From an uncultured Oscillospiraceae bacterium (lineage in GTDB: Bacteria; Bacillota; Clostridia; Oscillospirales; Ruminococcaceae): a stretch of DNA of 64,000 nucleotides. The stretch spans positions 1 through 64,000 of the forward strand of contig CAKSPD010000001.1 of the NCBI GenBank assembly GCA_934481385.1, written 5' to 3'. The notes below the pieces were generated by a model. It was not told where the DNA came from. It was given only the letters and a program-made list of their open reading frames with translations, and searched no databases. Positions 7,791-15,959 of the stretch are shown here, one piece after another. Each line of letters opens with the position of its first letter. Position 1 is the first letter of the stretch. The position numbers and the translations under genes were made by a program.

Positions 7791-8660
7791 GTGAATACAA
7801 AAAAAATTATATCTCTTATATCATCTGTGACTATTCTGGTATCCGGACTTGCCGGAAACAATATAATTTCATATGCCGAAGAAAATCAGACTGCTGTTAC
7901 TACTGCCGTCATTACTGAAAATATATCTGATGAAACAACTGCAACAACTGCTCAGAACAATGAAATAATAGATGTATTTTCAGTATATGATGCTCATAAA
8001 AAATATATTGAGGCTTCAAAACCTAATCCCGATGAAAGAGTTGTAAGAAACGGTATCGATGTTTCAACTTTCCAACATAGTATTGACTGGAATCAGGTGA
8101 AAAATTCAAATGTTGATTTCGCAATAATCAGAGCCGGATATGGCAGAGAATTATATCAGGTTGATGCAAGATTTCATGAAAATGTCCAGAAGGCTCAGGA
8201 AGCCGGTCTGGACTGCGGTGCTTACTGGTACAGCTATGCAACTACTCCCGAACAGGCTGTTCAGGAAGCTGAAACCTGCTATCAGATTATAAAGGATTAT
8301 AAGTTTGAATATCCGATAGTTTTTGATATTGAGGACGAGTCCCAGAAACATCTCAGTACGGCTACTATTTCTGCAATTATTGAATCTTTCTGCTCTACTC
8401 TTGAAGGAAAAGGATATTACGTTTCACTTTACAGCTATGCAAGCTTTTTAAATTCAAGTGTATATCAGTCCACTCTTGATAAATATGATGTGTGGGTTGC
8501 ACATTACAACGTTTCATCTCCTTCATATACCAGAAATTACGGTATGTGGCAGTATTCAAGCAGTGGAACAGTTGCGGGAATAGACGGAAGCGTTGACCTT
8601 GACTATTCATATAAAAATTATCCTTATCTTATGCAGAAATATCATCTCAACGGATTTTAA
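7791..8660 (+). CDS. Secreted GH25 lysozyme (N-acetylmuramidase)
   Basis: This enzyme cleaves the beta-1,4 bond between N-acetylmuramic acid and N-acetylglucosamine in peptidoglycan. The GTG start at 7791 follows TGGAGG and gives a proper signal peptide: KK at residues 4-5, a hydrophobic core, and probable cleavage after SYA at residue 29. A Thr-rich linker (about 33-57) leads to one GH25 domain from residue 86 to the end. The catalytic acids are visible: D90 in NGIDVS and the D179-x-E181 pair in VFDIEDE, with YWYSYA and WQYSSSG also matching the family. No cell-wall-binding repeats or LPXTG anchor are present, so it is probably released or loosely wall-associated. Roles in wall turnover, competition or spore-mother-cell lysis are all possible. 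Confidence 0.92.
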   Translation: MNTKKIISLISSVTILVSGLAGNNIISYAEENQTAVTTAVITENISDETTATTAQNNEIIDVFSVYDAHKKYIEASKPNPDERVVRNGIDVSTFQHSIDWNQVKNSNVDFAIIRAGYGRELYQVDARFHENVQKAQEAGLDCGAYWYSYATTPEQAVQEAETCYQIIKDYKFEYPIVFDIEDESQKHLSTATISAIIESFCSTLEGKGYYVSLYSYASFLNSSVYQSTLDKYDVWVAHYNVSSPSYTRNYGMWQYSSSGTVAGIDGSVDLDYSYKNYPYLMQKYHLNGF

Positions 8661-8674
8661 TAAAAATTCTTTCG

Positions 8675-8710
8675 GGGCATATCAGATTTTTTCCGATATG
8701 CCCTTAATTA
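8675..8710 (+). terminator. Weak terminator after the GH25 gene
   Basis: The stem is GGGCATATC (8675-8683)/GATATGCCC (8695-8703) followed by TTAATTATT. The T tract is poor, so some readthrough into addB is likely. No clear separate promoter is visible before addB. Confidence 0.6.
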
Positions 8711-8746
8711 TTCAGATTTAATAAAAACCAGACAAGGAGAAATAAA

Positions 8747-11700
8747 ATGCTTTACTTCTATACAGGCGGTGCAGGGGGCGGAAAATCCTATGCACTCATA
8801 CAGAAAATAAAAGAACTCTCTGAAAACAATACTAAAATGTGCGTAATTGTTCCTGAACAGTATTCATATGAATCAGAAAAAATTCTTTATAAATCTCTCG
8901 GAATTTCAAAATTCAACAGCATAGATAAATTTTCATTTAAAACACTCTCTCAGGATATTATAAAAAAATACGGTGACTCAAGAATAAAAAAAGAATACGC
9001 AAACGACAATAAAAAAACAATTATGGTAAATCTTGCTATGAACGAAGTTTATGCAGGTATGCCTGAAAATGCCGGATTTTACAAAAAACAATATAAAAAG
9101 AACAATTTTGCAGAAATTATATCCGATTTTATAACCGAAATAAAACAAACAGGTATGACTTCTGAAATGCTTGAACTTACAAAAGAACAGTTCACCGGCA
9201 GACTTCATGAAAAAATGCAGGATATTTTCGCAATATACAGAGAATATGAAAGACTTATGAATGAATATAATCTCAAAGACAGCCTGAATGATATTACAGA
9301 ATCTGCTCATACTGCTGTTGTCAATAAATATTTCAAAGGGAAAACCGTATTTATTGATGAATTTGATGACTTTACGGGTGACCAGTATCAGATGCTTAAA
9401 GTAATTTTTTCTGATGCAGATGATGTATATATAAGCCTTAATACCGAAAATGTAAATGCTCCGGAATACACTCTTTTTGATACAGCAAACAAAACTTTCA
9501 GAAATATTGCAAATATCTGCCAAAAATATAAAATATGCGTTTATGATTCAGGAAAAAGATTCTCTGAAAAAGATGACCTTTTTTTCCTCAACCGCAATAT
9601 ATTCCGCAACAATACCTGTAAATACAACTCTGATTCAGAAAACATAAAAATATTTGAATCACGAGATTTATACAGCGAAACAGAATATGTATGTGCTGAA
9701 ATCAAGCATATAATATATGAAAATCCGTCACTGAAATACAATGAGATTGCAGTTATCTCAAACGATATAAAAAGCTATGCACCGATAATTGAAAATGCCT
9801 GTCGCAGATACGAAATACCCTGCTTTATAAGTCTTGAAAAAGATGTATCCCATACTGTCATTATGGTATATATATCCTCACTCCTTGATATTATTTCATC
9901 AGACAGCTATAATACTGAAAATATCCTCCGATACCTTAAAACAGGACTTTCAGAAACTGACCTGATTGAAATATCAAAGCTTGAAAACTTCTGCTATAAA
10001 TGGAATATAAAGGGTAAAAAATGGATTGCTCCTTTTGTTGCTGATGACGGCTGTCCGGAATCAGACGATTTTATCGAATGTGAAAAAATAAGAAAGAAAG
10101 TAATCGAACCACTTGAAAAACTTAAAAATTCAATATCTGATGAAACTCCCGCTGATGTCATATGCCTGAATATTTACAGATTTATCACTGAAACAAAGGC
10201 TGACCAGAAAATAAAAGAAATAGCAGATATTTATAACAGCCGTAATGAAACATACCTTGCAAGTGAACAGCTTAAAATATGGGAATTTCTAACCAATATT
10301 CTTGATGATTTGAATTCTGTTCTTTATGGCAGAATAATTCCGGTAAAACAGTTCATATCACTTTTCAAACAGCTTTTAAATCAGGCAAAATATTCAATTC
10401 CTCCGAAAACTCTTGACGGAGTAATAGTTGCTCCTGTTGCAACCGCAAGATTGAGTTCACCGAAAATTGTTTTCATTCTCGGAGCTAATGAAGGTATCTT
10501 TCCTATACTTCCCACAAGTGACAGCCTGTTTTCAAATGATGAACGTGAAAGACTTTCTGCTATCGGATTCAATAAAAACAAATCGGCTGTAAATTTTATC
10601 TCTAATGCAAGACTTACAGCATACAAAGCTCTCTCATTCGCATCACAAAAGCTCTATATATCATATTCTCTTACAAGTCTTAACGGCGAAAGCATATATC
10701 GTTCACAGGTAATTGAAAACATCATAAAAATGTTTCCGTCAGAAAAAAATATACTTCTGCACGAATCCGAAATAAAAGAGGATTTCTATGCAGTCACTCC
10801 GAAATCAGCATATTATCATCTTATGCAGAACAAAAAAAATTCAAGCCCTGAAATAAATGCTATTCAGAAAGTTCTTGAAGAAATCCCCGAATACAGCAGT
10901 AAAATAGACTATGTATATAATATAAATCCACAGGGAATAAGCTATCAGCTTTCGGATAAAAATATTCTCTCCGGACTTGCAGATTTCAATAACTTCTATC
11001 TCTCACAGACAAAGCTTGAAACATATAATAACTGTCATTTCAGATATTTCTGCAAATACTGTCTTAATCTCAGAGAACGTCAGAAAATTGAAATGAATGT
11101 TATGAACTGGGGTATACTGCGTCACAACTGTTTCTGTGCATTGCTTTCAGAAAAAAATCCCATATTTACTGATATGACGGAAGAACAGATAAGAAAAATA
11201 ATATCAAATGAATGTACAAAATATAAAAATCAGACGTTCCGTAATAATTTCGCCGAGGATTCAAGAGCCTTGTTTATATTCAATAAAATCATTGAACAGA
11301 TTTTAATTGTTGCACTTCATTTTCAGTCTGAACTCAGAAACACTGATTTTGAACCCTCTGCACTTGAAACAAATCTTATGCAGGAAAAAGGTCTTTCACC
11401 GCTTGTTATAAAAAGTGAAAAGGGAAATATAATATTCACCGGTACTGTTGACAGAATAGACACTTACTGTTCGGAAAACGGTAAAAAATATATCCGTATA
11501 ATTGATTATAAATCCTCCGAAAAAACTATCGAAAAGCTTTTTATCGACAACGGAATAAATATGCAGATGCTTTTATATATGCTTGCTGTAACACAGAACG
11601 GTAAATTCAAGGACTATATACCTGCCGGAATGTTATATGCTATGGTTTCAGTCAGCTATCCAAATGCTGTTTCAAGGTCAGAGGCAAAACCTCTTAATAT

Positions 11701-12088
11701 AAGCTCAGCACTTAAATTTAAGGGAATTGCAAGAGATGATTCAGAAATTATTGATGCTATGGACAAAACGGACAAAAAAATATATGTTCAGACATCATCA
11801 AGAGGTAAATATAATCCGCCTGTTCTGCCTTTCAGCAGTGAACAGATTAATGAACTTCTTGACTTCTCTAAAAATAAGCTCACAGAAATGAGAGATTCAC
11901 TTTACAATGGTGATATAGCTGTTGACCCTCTTATCAATAAAAAAATCAATGCATGCAAATACTGTGAATTTTCTGATATATGCGGAAATAATCCGGTATT
12001 AAAAAGCCATGACGGTGAAAATACACCTACTTCAGACACAATCGAAAAAATTTTCGGAATACAGGACGATAAAAATAAAAAGGAGTAA
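8747..12088 (+). CDS. addB: ATP-dependent helicase/nuclease subunit B (AddB)
   Basis: It forms, with AddA, the double-strand-break resection enzyme that replaces RecBCD in Firmicutes. In the 1113 residues the N-terminal Walker A G7GAGGGKS14 is present. The RecB-type nuclease motif IIDYKSS (D920, K922) lies in the C-terminal third. The four Fe-S cysteines expected for AddB are visible: C763 in NNCHF, and C1070, C1073 and C1079 in CKYCEFSDIC. Length and architecture are normal for AddB. The Shine-Dalgarno AAGGAGA is well placed before ATG 8747. addA follows after six bases. Confidence 0.96.
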   Translation: MLYFYTGGAGGGKSYALIQKIKELSENNTKMCVIVPEQYSYESEKILYKSLGISKFNSIDKFSFKTLSQDIIKKYGDSRIKKEYANDNKKTIMVNLAMNEVYAGMPENAGFYKKQYKKNNFAEIISDFITEIKQTGMTSEMLELTKEQFTGRLHEKMQDIFAIYREYERLMNEYNLKDSLNDITESAHTAVVNKYFKGKTVFIDEFDDFTGDQYQMLKVIFSDADDVYISLNTENVNAPEYTLFDTANKTFRNIANICQKYKICVYDSGKRFSEKDDLFFLNRNIFRNNTCKYNSDSENIKIFESRDLYSETEYVCAEIKHIIYENPSLKYNEIAVISNDIKSYAPIIENACRRYEIPCFISLEKDVSHTVIMVYISSLLDIISSDSYNTENILRYLKTGLSETDLIEISKLENFCYKWNIKGKKWIAPFVADDGCPESDDFIECEKIRKKVIEPLEKLKNSISDETPADVICLNIYRFITETKADQKIKEIADIYNSRNETYLASEQLKIWEFLTNILDDLNSVLYGRIIPVKQFISLFKQLLNQAKYSIPPKTLDGVIVAPVATARLSSPKIVFILGANEGIFPILPTSDSLFSNDERERLSAIGFNKNKSAVNFISNARLTAYKALSFASQKLYISYSLTSLNGESIYRSQVIENIIKMFPSEKNILLHESEIKEDFYAVTPKSAYYHLMQNKKNSSPEINAIQKVLEEIPEYSSKIDYVYNINPQGISYQLSDKNILSGLADFNNFYLSQTKLETYNNCHFRYFCKYCLNLRERQKIEMNVMNWGILRHNCFCALLSEKNPIFTDMTEEQIRKIISNECTKYKNQTFRNNFAEDSRALFIFNKIIEQILIVALHFQSELRNTDFEPSALETNLMQEKGLSPLVIKSEKGNIIFTGTVDRIDTYCSENGKKYIRIIDYKSSEKTIEKLFIDNGINMQMLLYMLAVTQNGKFKDYIPAGMLYAMVSVSYPNAVSRSEAKPLNISSALKFKGIARDDSEIIDAMDKTDKKIYVQTSSRGKYNPPVLPFSSEQINELLDFSKNKLTEMRDSLYNGDIAVDPLINKKINACKYCEFSDICGNNPVLKSHDGENTPTSDTIEKIFGIQDDKNKKE

Positions 12089-12094
12089 TTGAAA

Positions 12095-15000
12095 ATGCCT
12101 TGGACACCTCAGCAACAGGACGCTATAAATTCTATAAACCGTTCTGTAATAGTATCAGCATCAGCAGGAAGCGGAAAAACTGCCGTTCTTGTTGAAAGAG
12201 TTATAAACCAGATTATAAACGAGGAAAATCACATTCCGGCTGATAAAATAATAATCGTTACATTTACAAATGATGCCTCTGCTGAACTGCGTCAAAGACT
12301 TAACCTGCGTTTGCAGAAAGAAATTTCAAAAAGTTCTGACAGCCGTTTTCTTCTTCAGCAGTATACTCTTTTCCAGAATGCAAAAATATCAACAATAGAT
12401 TCATTCTGTTTTGATATTATACGAAACAATGCCGAAAACCTTGATATAACATCAGGATTTACCATTCTTGAAGGAACTAAAGCTGATGTTATGAAAAATC
12501 AGGCTATTAATGATACTCTTGAACTTTGGAGCAGGTCAAAGCCTGAAAAATATAATATTCTCTATGACAAATTCTGTCTTAAAGATGACAGCGGTATTAA
12601 AAATATCATATTGGAAACTGATAAATTTCTTGAATCAATCCCCGACAGAGAAAAATGGCTTGAAAATACTGAAAAGGAACTGAAAAAAGCTGATTTTAAA
12701 AATTCCGTATATGGAAAACTGCTTTCAGAATATTCAAAAAATCAGCTTGATTCTGCTCTTGAACTCGCTCTGCAAAATCAGAGTCTTATACTCAATGAAC
12801 TGAAATTCAGCCTTGATTCAAAAGCTTTTACAGCTATTTCAAATCAGTGTCAGGACGATATTGATATAATAAAAAACTGCATCAGAAATAACTCTGTTCC
12901 TTCAGATAAATTTAAAACACTTGTAAGAGGAATAAAAACAATCTGCCCCGAATATGATAAAAACCGTTCAAAATTCAAGGACATAATAAAAGCATATTCT
13001 GAAAATATATCCTGTATCGATGAGGATATGAAAGATATAAGAGATGTATTTTCTGTACTTCACGAAATTCTTCTTGACTTCTATCAGATATTCTGGGAGG
13101 CAAAATGTCAGAAAAATTCAATATCATTTGATGACGGTGAAAAAATTGTTATAAAAATGCTCTCTGATACTGATGAAAACGGAAATATTGTTCAGTCACA
13201 GCTTGCAAGAGAACTTTCTGAAAAATATCAGATAATTATGATTGACGAATATCAGGACTCAAATGACAAACAGGACAGAATATTCAAACTGCTTTCAAAA
13301 AATTATGTTCCCGAAAAAAATATGTATGGAGATAATGTTTTCCTCGTAGGTGATGTAAAACAATCAATATATCGTTTCAGACTTGCAAATCCTGATAACT
13401 TTATAAATACTTTGAAAAATTCCGTTCCGTACAGCAAAGATTTAAATGACAGCAATGTTTCGGTATTTCTTAACAAAAATTTCAGAAGTTCACCTGAAGT
13501 AATAAACTATGTAAACTATGTCTTTTTTAATGTAATGTCCGAAAAATGCGGTGATGTTGAATATGATGATTCTGAAAAATTATATTTCGGTGCTGAAAAT
13601 GAATACCCTTATCCCGATTCCGAACGCAAACCGGAAATTATAATCATAAATCAGAACACTGAAGAAAATCAGAATAATGATTATTATGAAGAATCTGATG
13701 TTACACCTGAATCAGAATGTATTGCTGAAAAAATTGCAGATATGATAAAAAGCGGATATGAAGTAAATCTTCCTGACAATAAAAAAAGACCTTGTGAACC
13801 TAAGGATTTCTGTATTCTTGCAAGACAGACAAAATGTTCATCTGCTTTTATTGAATCACTCAAAAAACGCGGAATATATGCAAGAGGCGAAGAACAGACA
13901 GGTTATCTGAAATCAAGAGAAATCGCAATTCTCCTTGATATACTCAGAATAATTGACAATCCCCTGAATGATATTCCTGCTATTGCTGTTATGATGTCAC
14001 CTATGTTTATGTTCACATCACAGGAAGTTGCAGAAATAAGAGTATCAGACAAAAATATATCTGTATACCTGAATGTTCAGAATATATGTGAAAATCAGTA
14101 CAGCGTTTCAGAAAACCTGAAACAAAAATGCATAAAATTCAGAGATGTTGTAAGAGATTTCCGTACATATTCCGTTATACACAGCATTGAGGAACTTATT
14201 GAGGAAATCTATGATTCAACTGATTTTCTTTCCATTATGCAACAGTTTGTTGACGGTGAAAGAAAAAAAGCAAATCTGCGTATGCTTATACAGTATGCAA
14301 GAGGATACGATGAAAATGCAAATATCGAAAACGGCGGAAATCTTTCAGGATTTTTACGCTATATCGATAATATCCAGTCGGGAAACTATGACCTTCCGCA
14401 TGGAAAAATAAGTGCTGTATCTGAAAACTTTGTCGCTGTAAAAACTATTCATAAATCAAAGGGACTGGAATATCCGTTTATCTTTCTTGTAAAAACTGAT
14501 ATAGAATTTATCCCCGACAATAAAATGAACATTATATGCAGTCCTGAAAATGCAGTAGGTTTTAAACTGAATTATCCGGAAACTATGACCAAAATCAAAA
14601 CTTTTCCGTTTGAAGCTCTTTATATCTCAAATAAAGAAAAGAAAGCCAGTGAAGAACTCAGACTGCTGTATGTTGCACTTACAAGAGCAAAGCAAAAACT
14701 TTTTGTATCTCTGCCGTTAAGTGACAAATACTTAAATACTCTGAAAAATCTTTCTGAAAATCTCAGAAAAAATAATTATGATACAAAAAAAACTGCCTGC
14801 CTTGCAAACAGTCTTGGCGAATGGATTTGGCTTACACTTCTTGTTCATGAAAAATTTTCCGATATAAAACAGGAAATCTGTCCGGAACTTGAAACAAATC
14901 CGCTTTTCTGTGATGACCTTTTCAGTATATCATACTTTTCCGAATCAGATATAGAGCATTCTGTTACTGATGAAATCATAAAAAATGCTGATTTTGCAGT

Positions 15001-15673
15001 CAAACCTGAAACACTTGAAAATCTGCGGAATATAATGAAATTCAGCTATGACCTTTCACGTTCTGAAATACCTTCAAAAATGACTGTAACACAGTTAATA
15101 TCCGATGAACCTGAGGCAGAAGGCGTTACACTTAAAGTTCCGCAATTTATGATTGAAGAAAGCCAGCCTGCTACTGAAAGAGGAAATGCTATACATAAAT
15201 TTCTGCAATACTGCAATTTCTGGTCTGATGCTGATGATACAGAGGACGAAATCCAAAGTATGATTGACAGGAATTACTTTACTGAAAGTGAAGCGGAACT
15301 TATTCCGAAAGAGCTTATTAAAAAATTCTTTAAATCTAAACTTTGCGAAAGAATAAAATCTGCTGTATCATTTGAACGTGAAAGAAGTTTTGAGATACAG
15401 GCAAATGAGCTTAAATATAAAAACTCCGAAAAATCTGACTTTTTAAATTCAGACGGAATGATTATTGGTGTTATTGACTTACTTATTCACGAACCGGACG
15501 GAATTGTTATTGTTGACTATAAGTCAAACAGAAACACTTCTGAATATTATCTCAGAAAAAAATATTCGGCACAGCTTGAAATATACAAATCTGCTGTTGA
15601 AAAAATCTATCAGAAACCTGTAAAAGAAACTCTTATATATTCAACAGAACTTGCAAAAACAATATCAATATAA
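12095..15673 (+). CDS. addA: ATP-dependent helicase/nuclease subunit A (AddA)
   Basis: This is the UvrD-like 3'-5' helicase plus nuclease subunit of AddAB (RexAB). Helicase motifs occur in order: ASAGSGKT (residues 22-29), VTFTNDASAELR, the Walker B IDEYQDS (383-389), GDVKQSIYRFR, TIHKSKGLEYPF and LLYVALTRAK. The C-terminal nuclease domain has GVIDLL and VDYKSN (D1141, K1143). At 1192 residues it is full length. The frame can be extended to a TTG (12089), but ATG 12095 is better spaced from AAAGGAG and gives MPWTPQQQDAI, the usual AddA opening. The gene lies directly after addB, and the pair ends before tRNA-Ser. Confidence 0.97.
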   Translation: MPWTPQQQDAINSINRSVIVSASAGSGKTAVLVERVINQIINEENHIPADKIIIVTFTNDASAELRQRLNLRLQKEISKSSDSRFLLQQYTLFQNAKISTIDSFCFDIIRNNAENLDITSGFTILEGTKADVMKNQAINDTLELWSRSKPEKYNILYDKFCLKDDSGIKNIILETDKFLESIPDREKWLENTEKELKKADFKNSVYGKLLSEYSKNQLDSALELALQNQSLILNELKFSLDSKAFTAISNQCQDDIDIIKNCIRNNSVPSDKFKTLVRGIKTICPEYDKNRSKFKDIIKAYSENISCIDEDMKDIRDVFSVLHEILLDFYQIFWEAKCQKNSISFDDGEKIVIKMLSDTDENGNIVQSQLARELSEKYQIIMIDEYQDSNDKQDRIFKLLSKNYVPEKNMYGDNVFLVGDVKQSIYRFRLANPDNFINTLKNSVPYSKDLNDSNVSVFLNKNFRSSPEVINYVNYVFFNVMSEKCGDVEYDDSEKLYFGAENEYPYPDSERKPEIIIINQNTEENQNNDYYEESDVTPESECIAEKIADMIKSGYEVNLPDNKKRPCEPKDFCILARQTKCSSAFIESLKKRGIYARGEEQTGYLKSREIAILLDILRIIDNPLNDIPAIAVMMSPMFMFTSQEVAEIRVSDKNISVYLNVQNICENQYSVSENLKQKCIKFRDVVRDFRTYSVIHSIEELIEEIYDSTDFLSIMQQFVDGERKKANLRMLIQYARGYDENANIENGGNLSGFLRYIDNIQSGNYDLPHGKISAVSENFVAVKTIHKSKGLEYPFIFLVKTDIEFIPDNKMNIICSPENAVGFKLNYPETMTKIKTFPFEALYISNKEKKASEELRLLYVALTRAKQKLFVSLPLSDKYLNTLKNLSENLRKNNYDTKKTACLANSLGEWIWLTLLVHEKFSDIKQEICPELETNPLFCDDLFSISYFSESDIEHSVTDEIIKNADFAVKPETLENLRNIMKFSYDLSRSEIPSKMTVTQLISDEPEAEGVTLKVPQFMIEESQPATERGNAIHKFLQYCNFWSDADDTEDEIQSMIDRNYFTESEAELIPKELIKKFFKSKLCERIKSAVSFERERSFEIQANELKYKNSEKSDFLNSDGMIIGVIDLLIHEPDGIVIVDYKSNRNTSEYYLRKKYSAQLEIYKSAVEKIYQKPVKETLIYSTELAKTISI

Positions 15674-15708
15674 AAAAGAAGAACGGTTGATTTTTCAATC
15701 AACCGTTC
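15674..15708 (-). terminator. Terminator of the tRNA-Ser gene
   Basis: A 10-bp stem GAACGGTTGA (15681-15690)/TCAACCGTTC (15699-15708) is followed on the minus strand by a T-rich run (15672-15680). On plus there is no T tract, so it would be a weak stop for addA. Confidence 0.75.
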
Positions 15709-15712
15709 CTAA

Positions 15713-15798
15713 CGGACAGGGTGGGATTCGAACCCACGGTACGTTGCCGTATCACTGGTTTTCAAGACCAGCTCCTTAAACCACTCGGACACCTGTCC
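15713..15798 (-). tRNA. tRNA-Ser (UGA)
   Basis: On the minus strand, acceptor GGACAGG pairs with CCTGTCC. The anticodon stem CTGGT/ACCAG encloses loop CTTGAAA with anticodon TGA (15762-15764). A long variable arm (about 15739-15754) marks it as a class II serine tRNA. CCA is not encoded. Confidence 0.96.
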
Positions 15799-15810
15799 AA
15801 CTACTTGATT

Positions 15811-15839
15811 ATTATATCATAAAAAACTGCTGATGTCAA
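15811..15839 (-). promoter_or_regulatory. Strong sigma-A promoter of tRNA-Ser
   Basis: On the minus strand: perfect -35 TTGACA (15834-15839), 17-bp spacer, perfect -10 TATAAT (15811-15816), 12 bases from the mature tRNA end. Confidence 0.92.
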
Positions 15840-15880
15840 GTGTCACAAACATAAAATATTCTCTGTAATTAATGATTTTT

Positions 15881-15908
15881 TTGTTAAATATGACATTCTG
15901 AGAATAAT
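15881..15908 (+). promoter_or_regulatory. Tentative adhE promoter with a Rex-like half site
   Basis: TTGTTA (15881-15886), a 16-bp spacer and AATAAT (15903-15908) could be a promoter. TTGTTAA also equals one half of the Rex redox-repressor operator, but the second half is not convincing. Confidence 0.35.
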
Positions 15909-15959
15909 TTCTGCTCATAAACAGATAATATAAAAAATTGCGAAAGGATTTGATTATAA

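Noticed and set aside
8978..9523. 181-codon minus-strand frame inside addB
   Set aside because: Its Phe/Ile/Cys-rich composition is the complement of the Lys/Glu-rich addB sequence; it shows no motifs or start signal.
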